DNA of 64,000 nucleotides from Acidobacteriota bacterium (GCA_016789605.1 JAEUQO010000061.1:1-64000), one strand, 5' to 3'. Numbered from the stretch's first letter, positions 9,391 through 19,460 are shown. Translations and numbers: made by a program. Notes: generated by a model from the letters alone, not told the origin.

Positions 9391-12300
9391 CTACGTTTCT
9401 TTCACGCTCAGCGCGCTGGTTTTCTGCACGACAAAGCGGCAGCCAGGCCGTGTGTTTTGCCAGGAGATCAGCGCGCTGATCAGATTCGCGCGTGAACGAA
9501 TGTTCGCCAAGCCGTGACCAATTTTACTGGTGGGGATGCCGTCAAAACCTACGCCATCATCCTGAATTTCAATCAACAACGCTGTTTCGTTTTCGCTGCG
9601 CACAGACATCGTTACGTGTTTGGCATGCGCGTGGCGACAAATGTTGTTGAGCGCTTCTTGGACAATGCGATACAACTGAATTTGTTCACTTGGCGCAAGC
9701 TGCATCCGTTCTTCCAAATCCGCTTCACAATTGAATTCATACGCAAATTTTTCTGCCGCCGGTAAATGCGCGACGGCATCCGCCAGCGCCCATTCCAGCG
9801 CCGGCAAAAAGCCTACGTTTTCCAACACGGAAGGGCTCAGGTCTTCGCAGATGTGGCGGATCTCGCTGGAGATGGCTTCGATCTCTTTGCGAATGACGGC
9901 AGGCGTCGGTGTGGCAGCGTCGTGTTGAACCGGTTGTGGCAGTTGATCTGTCAGCACCAACAAATGCCGTAAATCAGCCAGGGTCTGATCGTGCAAATCG
10001 CGAGCAATGCGGCTGCGTTCGGTTTCGGTTTCGTTGGCGAGCCGCAGCCGTGTTTCGCGTAATTCAAGGTTGGTTTCATTGAGCGCACGATTGGCGACGG
10101 ATAAGCGGCGTTGTTGCCGGAAAGCCCAGACGGCGGCAATAACCGCAACTGTCAGCAGTGACGCAAGCAGAAGCGTGCCCCAGGGAAAGGGCGCATAAGC
10201 GACGCGCAAACGCACCACGAGCGGCGCCGAATAAATCAGGTCTCGGCTGATGGCGCGCACCGTCACGCGATAAGCGCCGGATTGCAAACCGCTGTAGGCA
10301 AATTGCGGCGCGTGTGTCGTGACTTTGCGCAGCACTTCGTTTTTCAGATTTTGCAGTGTGAATTCGTACTGAAACTGACTGGGAAAGGTCTTGCTGCCCA
10401 GGCCTGTGACTTCGAGCAGGAAGTTGGGCTGGGTGTGCGGCAATGACAGTTCCGTCATCAGGTAATCGTCTTGATAGATGCGATCAGCAACCAGGCGTTT
10501 GACGATCAGTTGTGGCTCAGTTGCGCTGGGATGATGTTCGACAACGCCGCGACTGGTGCCAATCCAGAGCGCATCTTGTTTTTCAGCAAGTGCAAAGACC
10601 TGTTGCGAGGGCAATCCTTGCTCGCTATCAAACCGCGCTGACAGGTTGTTGGTGGGCCGCAATTTGAGCAACCCGGCATTTTGTGTTGCGCACCAGACGA
10701 GCAAGTCGTCAGGTGTTTGGCCCTGAACGAGCAAACCGCGCACGTCTACCTCGGGCAATACTTCGCGCGGAACATCGCCTTCCAACACGAACAAACCTTG
10801 CGCTGTGCCAAACCACAAGCGCCCGCCCGCAAAGCGCAAGGCGCGCACGGCGCGTTCGCCTGCGGTTTTCACTGCCAGCGGAATCTGTCTGGTTTGTGCG
10901 CCGTCATAGCGCCACAATTCGCCTTCGCTGGTGCCGAACCACAGTGCTTGCTCGCCTTCTGCGGCCAGACAGATCGCGCGTTGCGCTGCTTTCTCGCCCA
11001 GCACAAGCGTTCGTTGTGCGCCGTCCAGCCGTTCGATACCGCGTTCAAAAAATGCCGCATAAAGATGACCGCGAAAGTTGGCCAGGGCGCGCACGCTCTC
11101 GCGTGAAGACGGCGCAACGTTAGGCGCGGACGGCGCAGGATTTTCCTGCGTGTTGGTTGGTGGCGGCGGCGCGTCTGGCGTCGCCGAATTGGCCGCCGAT
11201 TCGTTGGTAATCGTAACGGTTGTTTCTGGCACAACCGGCAAGCGCACAAAATTCTCTGCGGTTTTGGCTTTGGCAAACAAACCGCTATTGCTACCTACCC
11301 AAACCGTACCTGCAGCATCTTCAATGAGAGCGTAAACAGAGCGTCCTTTCAGTTCGTTGCTTTCCGCCCAGCTTCCAAACTCTGCGCTGGCTGGTTGCAG
11401 GAATAATCCGTGATTGGTGCCGCACCAAATATCGCCAGCGTTTGTGGCCAGGAGCGTGCGCACAAAGTTGCTTTGTGCGTTGTCGCTGATGCTGCTTGCG
11501 CGGAAGCTGTTGCGATCATAGCGACACACGCCGCGATCCGTACCAAACCAAACGACACCGCCGCGATCCCGAAAAAGAGTGTTGATGTGATTTGAGCGTA
11601 ATCCGCCCGCTGTGTTTTCGAAGGTCAGATGTTCGAGCGGCTCGCTCGTCTGACGCTGACTGTCGAGCAAAAAGACGCCGCGTTTGCCGGTTCCCACCCA
11701 AAGCTCGTTGGCTCCGCCGTGCAGCGCTGTGACGTTGCCGGTGTCGAGGTTTGTGCGCGTCAGCGCTCCGCTGCTCCAAAGCCATAGGCCGCCGGTTTGT
11801 TGGTTGGGCGCTTCTGCCAACCAGGTGCGGTCGTTTTCTTGATACAAGGCACTGACGAAATACGGGCGCGGTGGTCTGGTGGTTGCTTCATGCAGCTCTT
11901 GCCCTTGTTGCAGCAATAATCCGCGCCCTGTCGAACCAATGCGCCATTCGCCGGTGGGAGAATACACGACAGCGGTCAAGGGCAATGTCGCCGTTTCGGC
12001 TGAAGGCGCTCGTAACAACGGAAAATTGGTCTGATCCAGTTTGGTGACAGTCAGGCGTTGGGCGGCCAGATTTTCGCTGCGAATTTGTTCCTGGCTTACT
12101 TCCTGACAGCGAAACAATTCGCCTTGCGCGGAAACCAGCAGCACGTCTTTGTTGGCTGCCGTCGCGATTCCGGTGATGGCGTGATTGCGTGTTTCTGCAA
12201 TCATTTCGATGTGATTGTCGCGCCAACGCGCGGCGCCTGCTTCTGTGCCGATCCATAAGGTTCCGCGCACATCCAGTTGCAGCGCCAAAATTCGTCGCGC

Positions 12301-12621
12301 AGGCAGAACGTTTTCGCCGGGAGCTGTTTCGACGTTGCGTCCATCGTATCTGACCAAGCCGTTGTCTGTGCCAAACCACATCAGCCCGGCGGCGTCTTCG
12401 GCAATGGCATTGACGCGATCTGACGGTAAACCGTGAAACAACGTAACCGCGCCCCAGCGATGCAAATTGAGTGTTGGCCCATCCGTTTGTGGCAGCGCAA
12501 CAGGCGCAATCTGGCTCGCTTGGCTTTCGGTGGGAGGCTCTTGCGATTGCGAATATGTGGCGAATGCGAGCGCTGCTAATAACAGCGGCAAGAGGCTTTT
12601 TAGGTGGAGTAAGCGTGACAC
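9391..12621 (-). CDS. Sensor histidine kinase with extracellular propeller (Reg_prop, Y_Y_Y, HisKA_3)
   Basis: 1076 residues. After a signal peptide (about 8-27) come at least eight propeller blades of the two-component-regulator type, each with a WFGT/WIGT-x-x-G motif (for example LMWFGTDNGLVRYDG). A Y_Y_Y domain (about 700-800) and one transmembrane helix (about 808-830) follow. The cytoplasmic part has the HisKA_3 box RIARDLHDQTLADL with phospho-acceptor His near 876, and an ATPase domain with an N-box (EALNNICRHAHA) and DDGVGF/GHGLANIRSRA glycine motifs. It is therefore a NarL-type kinase sensing an outside signal, perhaps oligosaccharides as in related systems (inference). It lies 15 bases downstream of its probable response regulator. 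A Pro/Ser/Ala-rich insert (about 480-510) interrupts the propeller. Confidence 0.92.
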   Translation of the reverse strand: MSRLLHLKSLLPLLLAALAFATYSQSQEPPTESQASQIAPVALPQTDGPTLNLHRWGAVTLFHGLPSDRVNAIAEDAAGLMWFGTDNGLVRYDGRNVETAPGENVLPARRILALQLDVRGTLWIGTEAGAARWRDNHIEMIAETRNHAITGIATAANKDVLLVSAQGELFRCQEVSQEQIRSENLAAQRLTVTKLDQTNFPLLRAPSAETATLPLTAVVYSPTGEWRIGSTGRGLLLQQGQELHEATTRPPRPYFVSALYQENDRTWLAEAPNQQTGGLWLWSSGALTRTNLDTGNVTALHGGANELWVGTGKRGVFLLDSQRQTSEPLEHLTFENTAGGLRSNHINTLFRDRGGVVWFGTDRGVCRYDRNSFRASSISDNAQSNFVRTLLATNAGDIWCGTNHGLFLQPASAEFGSWAESNELKGRSVYALIEDAAGTVWVGSNSGLFAKAKTAENFVRLPVVPETTVTITNESAANSATPDAPPPPTNTQENPAPSAPNVAPSSRESVRALANFRGHLYAAFFERGIERLDGAQRTLVLGEKAAQRAICLAAEGEQALWFGTSEGELWRYDGAQTRQIPLAVKTAGERAVRALRFAGGRLWFGTAQGLFVLEGDVPREVLPEVDVRGLLVQGQTPDDLLVWCATQNAGLLKLRPTNNLSARFDSEQGLPSQQVFALAEKQDALWIGTSRGVVEHHPSATEPQLIVKRLVADRIYQDDYLMTELSLPHTQPNFLLEVTGLGSKTFPSQFQYEFTLQNLKNEVLRKVTTHAPQFAYSGLQSGAYRVTVRAISRDLIYSAPLVVRLRVAYAPFPWGTLLLASLLTVAVIAAVWAFRQQRRLSVANRALNETNLELRETRLRLANETETERSRIARDLHDQTLADLRHLLVLTDQLPQPVQHDAATPTPAVIRKEIEAISSEIRHICEDLSPSVLENVGFLPALEWALADAVAHLPAAEKFAYEFNCEADLEERMQLAPSEQIQLYRIVQEALNNICRHAHAKHVTMSVRSENETALLIEIQDDGVGFDGIPTSKIGHGLANIRSRANLISALISWQNTRPGCRFVVQKTSALSVKET

Positions 12622-12636
12622 AATAATTCTTGATGT

Positions 12637-13404
12637 CTACGAAGAGGGTTTTGATTGTTGCTCCGACGCGAATTTCTTGCGGTCTTTTTCCAGCCACCTT
12701 TCCAATTCGGTGCTGGCTTTTTCCAGTTCATCCTGATTGATCAGGCCGCGGCGCAGCGCCTCAAAGTAAGCGCGCGTGCGAATGTTGAACGCCAACTTGT
12801 CATAAGATTCGTCAGGCGTACCGGCGGCGTCGGTCAATAACAACTTTTCATACAAAGTGGTTAAACGACTTTCGACACCGCGCAAACTCAAGTGACATTT
12901 GCGCGCGATGGCCCAGTTCGATAATCCGAGCGCAAGGTAATAGAGTGCTTCGGCTTCAAAGTCGGTTAACAGCGGTTGAGTGAACGCGTCTTTGAAGTTG
13001 GGATCAATCATGTCAGCGCCGTCTTCGAGCACGGCGGCGACAAAGCGCAAGAAGCGGCTTTCCGGGTTGTTTTTATCAATGAAGCCGTAAGCGGGCGGCG
13101 GCTGGACTCCACGCACAATCTTGCGAATCTCGTTAATATAGATTTCGTGTGGAAATTGCGTCCAGAAAATGATGCGCGCTTCGGGAAAGCTTTTCCAGAT
13201 GGCGCGTGCGGCCTTCACTCCAGACAAACCCGGCATTTGGATGTCGAGCACGCACAGTTGCGGTTTTTCCGCCAAGGCGAGTTTGACGACGCTTTCTCCG
13301 TCGGCGGCTTCGAGAATTGGCTTGCAAGCCGCAAATTCTCGTTCCAGCAGTTCTCGTAAATATGCGCGTTGCGCGACGTTGTCTTCAGCAATCAAAATGG
13401 ACAT
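12637..13404 (-). CDS. Response regulator, probable NarL/LuxR-like partner of the adjacent kinase
   Basis: 255 residues. The N-terminal receiver has the acidic pair Glu7-Asp8 (AEDN), phosphorylation site Asp54 in VLDIQMPG, and a Lys in GFIDKNN that is further along than usual because of an insertion (about 105-125, EIRKIVRGVQPPPA). The C-terminal ~100 residues contain a helix-turn-helix-like segment (LTDFEAEALYYLALGLSNWAIARK...LSLRGVESRL) resembling LuxR/NarL output, though more divergent than typical. It is followed by a charged helical tail rich in Glu, Lys and Ser. The gene is first in a two-gene operon with the kinase, 15 bases apart. Pairing with that kinase is an inference from position. 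The target genes are unknown. Confidence 0.85.
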   Translation of the reverse strand: MSILIAEDNVAQRAYLRELLEREFAACKPILEAADGESVVKLALAEKPQLCVLDIQMPGLSGVKAARAIWKSFPEARIIFWTQFPHEIYINEIRKIVRGVQPPPAYGFIDKNNPESRFLRFVAAVLEDGADMIDPNFKDAFTQPLLTDFEAEALYYLALGLSNWAIARKCHLSLRGVESRLTTLYEKLLLTDAAGTPDESYDKLAFNIRTRAYFEALRRGLINQDELEKASTELERWLEKDRKKFASEQQSKPSS

Positions 13405-13628
13405 AGCGTGATCTTATGCGCAGCCAGTGCTGGCGGCAATGGCAGACGTTACTTCATTTATCCCGCTGCATTTGCCATAACCAAAAGGGATCATAGTGCC
13501 AGTCCGGTGCGTCTTTTAGTGCTCAGGCCACAGCTCAGCCTGTGGAAATCCACGCTTCTCGCGCCCTTGGTGTTGGCAAAGAGCGCGAGGCTTTTCTGTG
13601 CAGGTTTAGGCGTAACAGGACATGTTGC

Positions 13629-13657
13629 TTGATTTAACTAACCCTTCCGGCTATTAT
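13629..13657 (+). promoter_or_regulatory. Sigma-70-type promoter of the rimP-nusA-infB operon
   Basis: TTGATT (13629-13634) and TATTAT (13652-13657) are separated by exactly 17 bases. Transcription would start near 13664, about 100 bases before rimP. Four of six and five of six positions match the housekeeping consensus. Confidence 0.7.
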
Positions 13658-13672
13658 CCGGCTTACTTTCGA

Positions 13673-13696
13673 GGTGGGCGGTCGCCCACCTTTTTT
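13673..13696 (+). terminator. Leader terminator / possible NusA-responsive attenuator
   Basis: GGTGGGCG (13673-13680), a 2-base gap and CGCCCACC (13683-13690) form a GC-rich stem (seven pairs plus a tight loop) followed by six T. It lies only about 9-33 bases behind the predicted start site and before the first gene. No plus-strand gene ends upstream, so it most likely acts on the operon's own transcript. Confidence 0.65.
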
Positions 13697-13765
13697 ATCA
13701 GGTCAAGTGGGAAAGCGCTCTCCGGCGGTTTTCAGCCTGAAATTTACGCAGCGTAGAGGAGTGAG

Positions 13766-14230
13766 ATGACGAAGCTGGATCCGCGCATCAGCGAGATCAT
13801 TGAGCGTGTCACCACGCGTGAAGGCTTGGAGCTTGTGCACGCGGAGATCACGGGAGGACGCAATCCACTCTTGCGCGTTTTCATTGACAAACCTGGCGGG
13901 GTGACGCTGGACGATTGCACTTTGGTGAGTGAACGTCTGAGTTTAACCCTCGACGTGGAAGACCCGATCCCGTATCAATACACGCTTGAAGTGGCGTCGC
14001 CCGGACTTGATCGCGGGCTGTACAAAGAAAGCGATTATGAGCGGTTTGCCGGGTTGCCGTGCCACGTGAAGATGTCAGAGGCGATCAGCGGACAGCGGAA
14101 TTTTCACGGCATGTTGCTTGGCCTGGATCGCACCAACGAAGTTTCGGCGATTATCGAAGAACCTGACGGAAAACGTCATTTGTTGTCTTTGGCAAAAATC
14201 GCCAAGGCAAATGTAGAGATCGAACCCTAG
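13766..14230 (+). CDS. rimP: Ribosome maturation factor RimP
   Basis: 154 residues, the usual family length. RimP binds free 30S subunits and helps assemble the region around S12. The N-terminal alpha/beta domain (about 1-82) contains the family pattern LRVFIDKPGGVTLDDC and the conserved YTLEVASPGLDR. The C-terminal SH3-like domain (about 85-152) ends in LSLAKIAKANVEIEP. An AGAGGAG Shine-Dalgarno lies upstream (13754). It is the first gene of the rimP-nusA-infB-rbfA cluster, an order conserved in many bacteria, and lies directly behind the promoter and leader terminator described above. Confidence 0.95.
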   Translation: MTKLDPRISEIIERVTTREGLELVHAEITGGRNPLLRVFIDKPGGVTLDDCTLVSERLSLTLDVEDPIPYQYTLEVASPGLDRGLYKESDYERFAGLPCHVKMSEAISGQRNFHGMLLGLDRTNEVSAIIEEPDGKRHLLSLAKIAKANVEIEP

Positions 14231-14319
14231 CCGAAAAACGGCGCAAAGGTGACCAGAAGGTTGCGACAATTGTTTAGCAACGGCACCGGTCAAACCTGGC
14301 AGAGACAATTGAATATCGT

Positions 14320-15789
14320 ATGAGCACACTCAGTTCGATTGCACAAAACATAGAATTTCTCAGCAAAGAGAAAAAGATTGATCCACAGGTCATTATCAGC
14401 GCCATTGAAGACGCGGTGGTGACCGCTTCGCGCAAACACTTCCGCTCTGGCGAAGATTTACACGCGCGTTACAACCAGGAAACTGGCGGCGTTGAATTGT
14501 ATGCGGTCAAGACTGTGGTCGAAGAAGTTGCCGATCCGGCGCGCGAAATGACCGTGACAGAAGCAACGGAAGAAGTCGGTGAAGGCGCAGAAGTCGGCGA
14601 CATGCTTGAGTTGCCGCGCCCGATGGAAGATTTGGGACGTATTGCGGCACAGACTGCCAAACAGATCATCCTGCAAAAAGTCCGCGAAGCGGAACGTAAC
14701 AACGTCTATGACGAATACATCGGTCGGCTGGGAGAATTGATTAACGGTTTTGTGAAGCGTTTTGAAAGCGGGAAAGTCATTGTTGATTTGGGCAACGGCA
14801 TTGAAGCTGTGATGCCCAAATCGCAGCAATCGAAGGTTGAGAATTTTACCCAAGGCGAACGGCTGCGCGTGGTTATTCACAATGTGAACCGCGAAGCCAA
14901 AGGACCGCAAATCGAAGTCTCACGCACCAGCCCGGAATTGCTCAAGCGCTTGTTTGAAATGGAAGTGCCAGAAATCTATGACGGCACTGTGATCGTCAAA
15001 GCCGCTGTGCGCGAACCCGGCGAGCGCGCCAAAATTGCCGTGGTTTCCAACGAACGTGACGTTGATCCGGTAGGCGCTTGCGTTGGCATGAAAGGTTCGC
15101 GTGTGCAATCCATCATTCGTGAATTGCGCGGCGAAAAGATTGACATCATCGAGTGGTCAGAAGATCCGGCGATTTTTGCCGCCAACGCGCTTTCGCCTGC
15201 CAAAGTCAGCAAAGTGACGGTGTTGGATTTCGATGATCGCAAGTTGCAGGTCATTGTCGAAAACGAACAGCAGAGCCTGGCCATTGGCAAACGCGGCCAG
15301 AATGTGCGTTTGGCTGCGAAGTTGGTCGGCTGGGACATTGACATCCGCAGTGAAGAAGAAATGAAACGCGAAATCGCCAGCCAGATGGAGCAGATGATTT
15401 CTGCGCCGGTGATGAAGGTTTCGTCTATCGAAGGCATCTCGCAAAGCGATTCTGATGCGTTGGCGGAACACGGCATCGAAACCATCGAGCAATTGGCCGA
15501 AGCCACCGTGGATGATGTTTGCGAATGGCTCGATGTTAGCGTGGACGATGCACAAGAGTTGCTCGACATGGCACAAGCCATTGCTGAAGCGCGCCGCGCG
15601 CATTTAACACAGCAAGCGACAGATACTGATGATGCACCGGTAGAAGCATTCGCTGCGCCTGAAGGTGATGCGTTGGTCGAAGAGCCAGCGGCAGAAACTT
15701 CTGAGCAAGCTGTTCTGGCGGCAACCAGTGAAGACACGAACGAAGCGGCTTCCGACACGGAAGCCGAAGAAAAGAGCGAAGAGCAATGA
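14320..15789 (+). CDS. nusA: Transcription termination/antitermination protein NusA
   Basis: 489 residues. The N-terminal RNA-polymerase-binding domain (about 1-125) is followed by an S1 domain (about 135-200, GKVIVDLGNGIEAVMP). Two KH domains follow (about 205-350; VGACVGMKGSRVQSIIREL and AIGKRGQNVRLAAKL are their GxxG loops). The C-terminal part has one helix-hairpin-helix-like acidic repeat (about 370-430) and a Glu/Ala-rich tail (about 435-489). NusA modulates pausing, intrinsic termination and antitermination. The start used has only a weak Shine-Dalgarno, and the 89-base gap after rimP holds no gene. The acidic tail is longer than in enterobacterial NusA and its role is unknown. Confidence 0.95.
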   Translation: MSTLSSIAQNIEFLSKEKKIDPQVIISAIEDAVVTASRKHFRSGEDLHARYNQETGGVELYAVKTVVEEVADPAREMTVTEATEEVGEGAEVGDMLELPRPMEDLGRIAAQTAKQIILQKVREAERNNVYDEYIGRLGELINGFVKRFESGKVIVDLGNGIEAVMPKSQQSKVENFTQGERLRVVIHNVNREAKGPQIEVSRTSPELLKRLFEMEVPEIYDGTVIVKAAVREPGERAKIAVVSNERDVDPVGACVGMKGSRVQSIIRELRGEKIDIIEWSEDPAIFAANALSPAKVSKVTVLDFDDRKLQVIVENEQQSLAIGKRGQNVRLAAKLVGWDIDIRSEEEMKREIASQMEQMISAPVMKVSSIEGISQSDSDALAEHGIETIEQLAEATVDDVCEWLDVSVDDAQELLDMAQAIAEARRAHLTQQATDTDDAPVEAFAAPEGDALVEEPAAETSEQAVLAATSEDTNEAASDTEAEEKSEEQ

Positions 15790-16000
15790 GCCGCGCATTG
15801 AACAATCCGCGTCATCGCTCTGTTAAAACAGGTTGGAGGGCTGATGTGAGTACGCTTTTAGGGTAAGTCGGTCGAGAGCGGAAAAAGCAGCGCTCCAACG
15901 AAACAGCCCCCAAGCGTGCGCGCTGGCTCGCCCTGTTTGTGGTGAACCGCACGTGCGTCATTTGAACCGCGAGTGCGCTGGCTTTTTCTGAAAGGATTAA

Positions 16001-19000
16001 ATGGGTAAGGTCAGAATTTACGATTTGGCAAAAGAGCTGAAGTTAGAAAGCAAGAAGGTGCTCGAAGATGCGCGCCGTCTTGGAGTAGATGTCAGTGTGC
16101 CGTCAAACACTCTCGACGATAACATCGCAGCCAAAATCCGCGAGATGTACTATCCGAAAAAGGATTCAGTGGCTGTCACGCGTACTGCTCGCTTGATCAA
16201 ACATGCCATGCCTCCGGCCAGTGAGGCTTCCACAAATGCGCCAGCGCCGACGGCTCCCGTAAAGAGTGAGCCAGCGCCTGTGCCCACGCCAGTGAGCGCG
16301 CCGCCCACGACGCAAGAGACTGCTCCGTCTGTTACCAAAACCACCATCATCAAACCATTGCCGCCGCCGCCCGTAGAGGTCGCTCCTCCGGTGCAACCAC
16401 CGTCACAACCGCAAATGGCATCACCTGCAATAAAACCTGCACCTACACCGCAACCTGGGCCTACGGCAGAAGTCGTACCGCCGGTCGAGACAAAGGCAAA
16501 ACCTGTTTCTGAGCCTGAACCAGAGAAAGCGCGGATCGTCAAAATTCCGACGCCGACAACTCCTTTGCCTGTAAAAACAGAAGCGCCTCCAGCGGCAACA
16601 GTAGAATCGGTTGCCGCCGAGCCTGACGTTCCTGCAACGGTGACCGAAGAGGTCACTCCCATTGCCAAGGAAGAGGCCGCACCGGTTGCCGCGCCAGTCG
16701 TTGTGCCGGATACCGCGCCGTTGCCCACGATTGTGCAAGCGGAGCCACCCGCGCCGACTGCGCCCGCAATTACGCAGATTGCCGAGGCGAAATCAGGCCC
16801 TGCAGCGGCCACGCCTTCTGGCACCAAAGTGATCAAGCTTGCCTTGCCAACCAAACCGTTGCCGCCGACGCCTCCGCCGACGAAGCCATTGCCGAAGCCT
16901 CCCGCTGGACAACAGCAGCGGCCAACCGGTCCGATCCGTGGGCAAAATCAGCGGCCAGGCACTGGCAAGCTGGAGCCGGATTTGTTGCTTAAGGTTCAAC
17001 GCGAAGGCCAGCCGCGCGATACGCGTGACAAGAAAGAAGTCCATTTGCTGCCTTCGGGCGCGCAACAGCGCACGGTGTATATTCCGCCGCAAAGTCAAAA
17101 GCCCAAAGGCCGCAATCAGCATCGTCCGAAAGAGAAAGAGAAGTTCCAGGAAGGCAATACCCAGAAACTGACGCCGCGCAAAAACGCTGCGCCCGAAGCA
17201 GCCAAACGCGCGTTGCCGGAAATCACCAAACAAGTTCGGTTGGTGGAAGGCAGCACCGTGCGTGAATTTGCCGAAAAGATTGACGCCAAACCGCGCGACA
17301 TTGTGGCTGCGTTGATGCAGCGCGGTGTGATGGCGACGATCAATCAGGTCATTGATCCGACCCTGGCCAAAGACATCGCGCGCGATTACGGCATTGAGCT
17401 TTCGTTCGGAGAGTTCGAGGAGATGATCGTCGAAACGGAATTCGAGATCACTCCTGAAGCGATGGATGATACCGATCTGCGTGCGCCAGTGGTCACTGTG
17501 ATGGGCCACGTAGACCACGGTAAAACCAGTTTGCTTGACGCGATTCGGTCAACGCGCGTTGCCGAAGGCGAAGCGGGCGGTATCACGCAGCATATCGGCG
17601 CGTATTCCGTCGAAGTTGTCAATCCGGACAATCCCGAAGATATACGGCGCGTGGTTTTCCTAGACACACCGGGTCACGAAGCATTCACGATGATGCGCGC
17701 TCGTGGCGCTCGTGTGACGGATATCGTTGTGTTGGTGGTTGCAGCAGATGACGGCGTGATGCCGCAAACTGTCGAGGCAATCGAACACGCCAAAGCTGCC
17801 AAAGTGCCGATCATCGTCGCGATCAACAAGATTGATAAACCGGATGCGAATCCTGACCGCGTGCGCAAAGAGTTGGCCGACCGCGGCTTGTTGTGGAGCA
17901 ACTGGGGCGGCGATATCGAAATGGTTGAGGTTTCGGCCAAGAAACGGCAAAACATCAACGGCTTGTTGGAAATGCTGCTGCTTACGGCAGACATCAACGA
18001 TCTCAAGTCCAACAAGATGCGCAAGGCAACCGGCACCGTGCTCGAAGCCAAGCTGGATCGTGGACGCGGCGCGGTGGCGACGGTGCTGATTCAGAACGGT
18101 ACATTGCATATCGGTGATCCGTTTATCGTCGGCAACTTCTTTGGACGCGTGCGCGCGTTGATGAACGATCGCGGAGAACGCGTACAGGAAACCGGTCCTG
18201 CCATGCCGGTCGAAGTGCTCGGTCTGGAAGGCGTACCGGCAGCGGGTGATCAGTTCCAGGTGGTGGATGACATCACCAAGGCACAGCAGATTTCGTCGTA
18301 TCGTCAGGGGCACGCTCGTGCGGCTGCGCTGGCGCGTTCTGCGGCACGCGGCTTGGATCAGTTGGCGGCGCAGATGCAATCGGGCGAGGTCAAAGAACTG
18401 CTGGTCATTCTCAAAGCTGACGTGCAAGGTTCTGTCGAAGTGCTGCGCGATACGCTCACGAAACTTTCGACTGAGAAAGTCAAAGTGCGCATCATTCGTG
18501 CTGGCGTGGGGGCAATCACCTATGACGACGTGCTGCTCGCCAGTGCGTCGCAAGCCACGGACACAGGCGCTGCCACGGTTATCATCGGTTTCAATGTGCG
18601 CCCCGAAGCGCGCGCCGAAGATATCGCCAAGCAGGAAAGCGTGGACATTCGCCTGCACTCGATCATCTACAAGGTCGAGGAAGAAATTCGCAACGCCATG
18701 CTCGGCCTGATGGATGCGACGATGAAAGAAGTCGTCCTGGGCAAAGCGGAAGTGCGCGACATTATTCGCGTGCCGAAAGTTGGCTCAGTGGCCGGTTGCA
18801 TGGTTCTCAATGGTTCTATCAAACGTACCGCGCAGGCACGCCTGATTCGCGACAATGTGGTCATCTTCGAAACGCATATCGGCAGTTTGCGCCGCTTTAA
18901 GGAAGATGTCAGCGACGTGCAGCAGGGGTACGAATGCGGTATCACTATCGAGCGGTTTAACGATTACAAAATCGGCGACGTCATCGAAGCGTTTGTGACG

Positions 19001-19027
19001 GAAAAAGTCGCGCCGACACAGTTGTAG
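16001..19027 (+). CDS. infB: Translation initiation factor IF-2
   Basis: 1008 residues with AAAGGA six bases before the ATG. An N-terminal IF2_N module (about 1-50) is followed by a long Pro/Ala/Val-rich linker (about 55-320) and a basic stretch (about 320-400). A second IF2_N-like module (about 415-465) precedes the GTPase domain, with G1 [12 protein letters not shown] (about 501), G3 DTPGH (about 555) and G4 NKID (about 608). The usual C-terminal domains that bind fMet-tRNA follow. The protein brings initiator tRNA to the 30S subunit. The 211 bases between nusA and infB contain no ylxR gene, which is often found there. Confidence 0.97.
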   Translation: MGKVRIYDLAKELKLESKKVLEDARRLGVDVSVPSNTLDDNIAAKIREMYYPKKDSVAVTRTARLIKHAMPPASEASTNAPAPTAPVKSEPAPVPTPVSAPPTTQETAPSVTKTTIIKPLPPPPVEVAPPVQPPSQPQMASPAIKPAPTPQPGPTAEVVPPVETKAKPVSEPEPEKARIVKIPTPTTPLPVKTEAPPAATVESVAAEPDVPATVTEEVTPIAKEEAAPVAAPVVVPDTAPLPTIVQAEPPAPTAPAITQIAEAKSGPAAATPSGTKVIKLALPTKPLPPTPPPTKPLPKPPAGQQQRPTGPIRGQNQRPGTGKLEPDLLLKVQREGQPRDTRDKKEVHLLPSGAQQRTVYIPPQSQKPKGRNQHRPKEKEKFQEGNTQKLTPRKNAAPEAAKRALPEITKQVRLVEGSTVREFAEKIDAKPRDIVAALMQRGVMATINQVIDPTLAKDIARDYGIELSFGEFEEMIVETEFEITPEAMDDTDLRAPVVTVMGHVDHGKTSLLDAIRSTRVAEGEAGGITQHIGAYSVEVVNPDNPEDIRRVVFLDTPGHEAFTMMRARGARVTDIVVLVVAADDGVMPQTVEAIEHAKAAKVPIIVAINKIDKPDANPDRVRKELADRGLLWSNWGGDIEMVEVSAKKRQNINGLLEMLLLTADINDLKSNKMRKATGTVLEAKLDRGRGAVATVLIQNGTLHIGDPFIVGNFFGRVRALMNDRGERVQETGPAMPVEVLGLEGVPAAGDQFQVVDDITKAQQISSYRQGHARAAALARSAARGLDQLAAQMQSGEVKELLVILKADVQGSVEVLRDTLTKLSTEKVKVRIIRAGVGAITYDDVLLASASQATDTGAATVIIGFNVRPEARAEDIAKQESVDIRLHSIIYKVEEEIRNAMLGLMDATMKEVVLGKAEVRDIIRVPKVGSVAGCMVLNGSIKRTAQARLIRDNVVIFETHIGSLRRFKEDVSDVQQGYECGITIERFNDYKIGDVIEAFVTEKVAPTQL

Positions 19028-19035
19028 TTGTTGCG

Positions 19036-19078
19036 AACCTGGCAGCCAATTGGCTAAGGCATAATCGGCTGCCAGGTT
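19036..19078 (+). other. Stem-loop between infB and rbfA
   Basis: AACCTGGCAGCC and GGCTGCCAGGTT form a perfect 12-bp stem with a 19-base loop. It is followed by only a short T-run (TTTC counting the stem end), so it may be a weak terminator or an mRNA-stabilising or processing structure within the operon. Confidence 0.5.
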
Positions 19079-19106
19079 TCAAACTTGCTCACCGAACACG
19101 GTTGTT

Positions 19107-19460
19107 ATGTCGTACCGTTCTCATCGAGTCGCCGAAGAACTGAAAAACGAAATCAGCGCGATCATCGCGCGTGAATTGCGAGATCCTCGTGTAGGATTCG
19201 CGACCATTACCGAAGTCAAACTAAGTCCCGACCTCCGCCACGCCCGCGTTTTTGTCAGCGTGTTTGGTTCCCCCCAGGAAAAACAGGAAACACTGTTGGC
19301 ATTGAATAATGCCGCTAGTTTTGTTCGTCGTCTGATCGGCGGTCGCATCAAATTGCGACACACGCCGGACATCAGCTTTGTGTACGACGAATCGGTGGAA
19401 CACGGGGACCGGATGATGCAGATCATCGAAGAGATTAAGAAGGAGCTGCCGGAAGAGTGA
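19107..19460 (+). CDS. rbfA: 30S ribosome-binding factor RbfA
   Basis: 117 residues, the standard length. The single KH-like domain shows the family features RVAEELKNEISAIIARELRDPR (quoted in part), the VFVSVFG strand and the C-terminal RHTPDISFVYDES motif. RbfA assists 16S rRNA 5'-end maturation and late 30S assembly. It follows infB as in most bacteria. The Shine-Dalgarno is weak, and a stem-loop separates it from infB. Confidence 0.95.
   Translation: MSYRSHRVAEELKNEISAIIARELRDPRVGFATITEVKLSPDLRHARVFVSVFGSPQEKQETLLALNNAASFVRRLIGGRIKLRHTPDISFVYDESVEHGDRMMQIIEEIKKELPEE

Larger units (their letters stand above)
13405..13765. other. Divergent intergenic region upstream of the response regulator and rimP
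   Basis: 361 bases. The rimP-proximal part holds a sigma-70-type promoter and a terminator hairpin (listed separately). Further up are two more stem-loops, CCACAG...CTGTGG near 13522 and CTCGCGC...GCGCGAG followed by GCTTTTCT near 13557-13596. These could mark a small transcript or a terminator-like structure. No protein-coding ORF was seen. Confidence 0.45.

Noticed and set aside
17660-18658. Long minus-strand frame opposite infB.
   Set aside because: The plus strand encodes intact GTPase motifs. This frame is a shadow.
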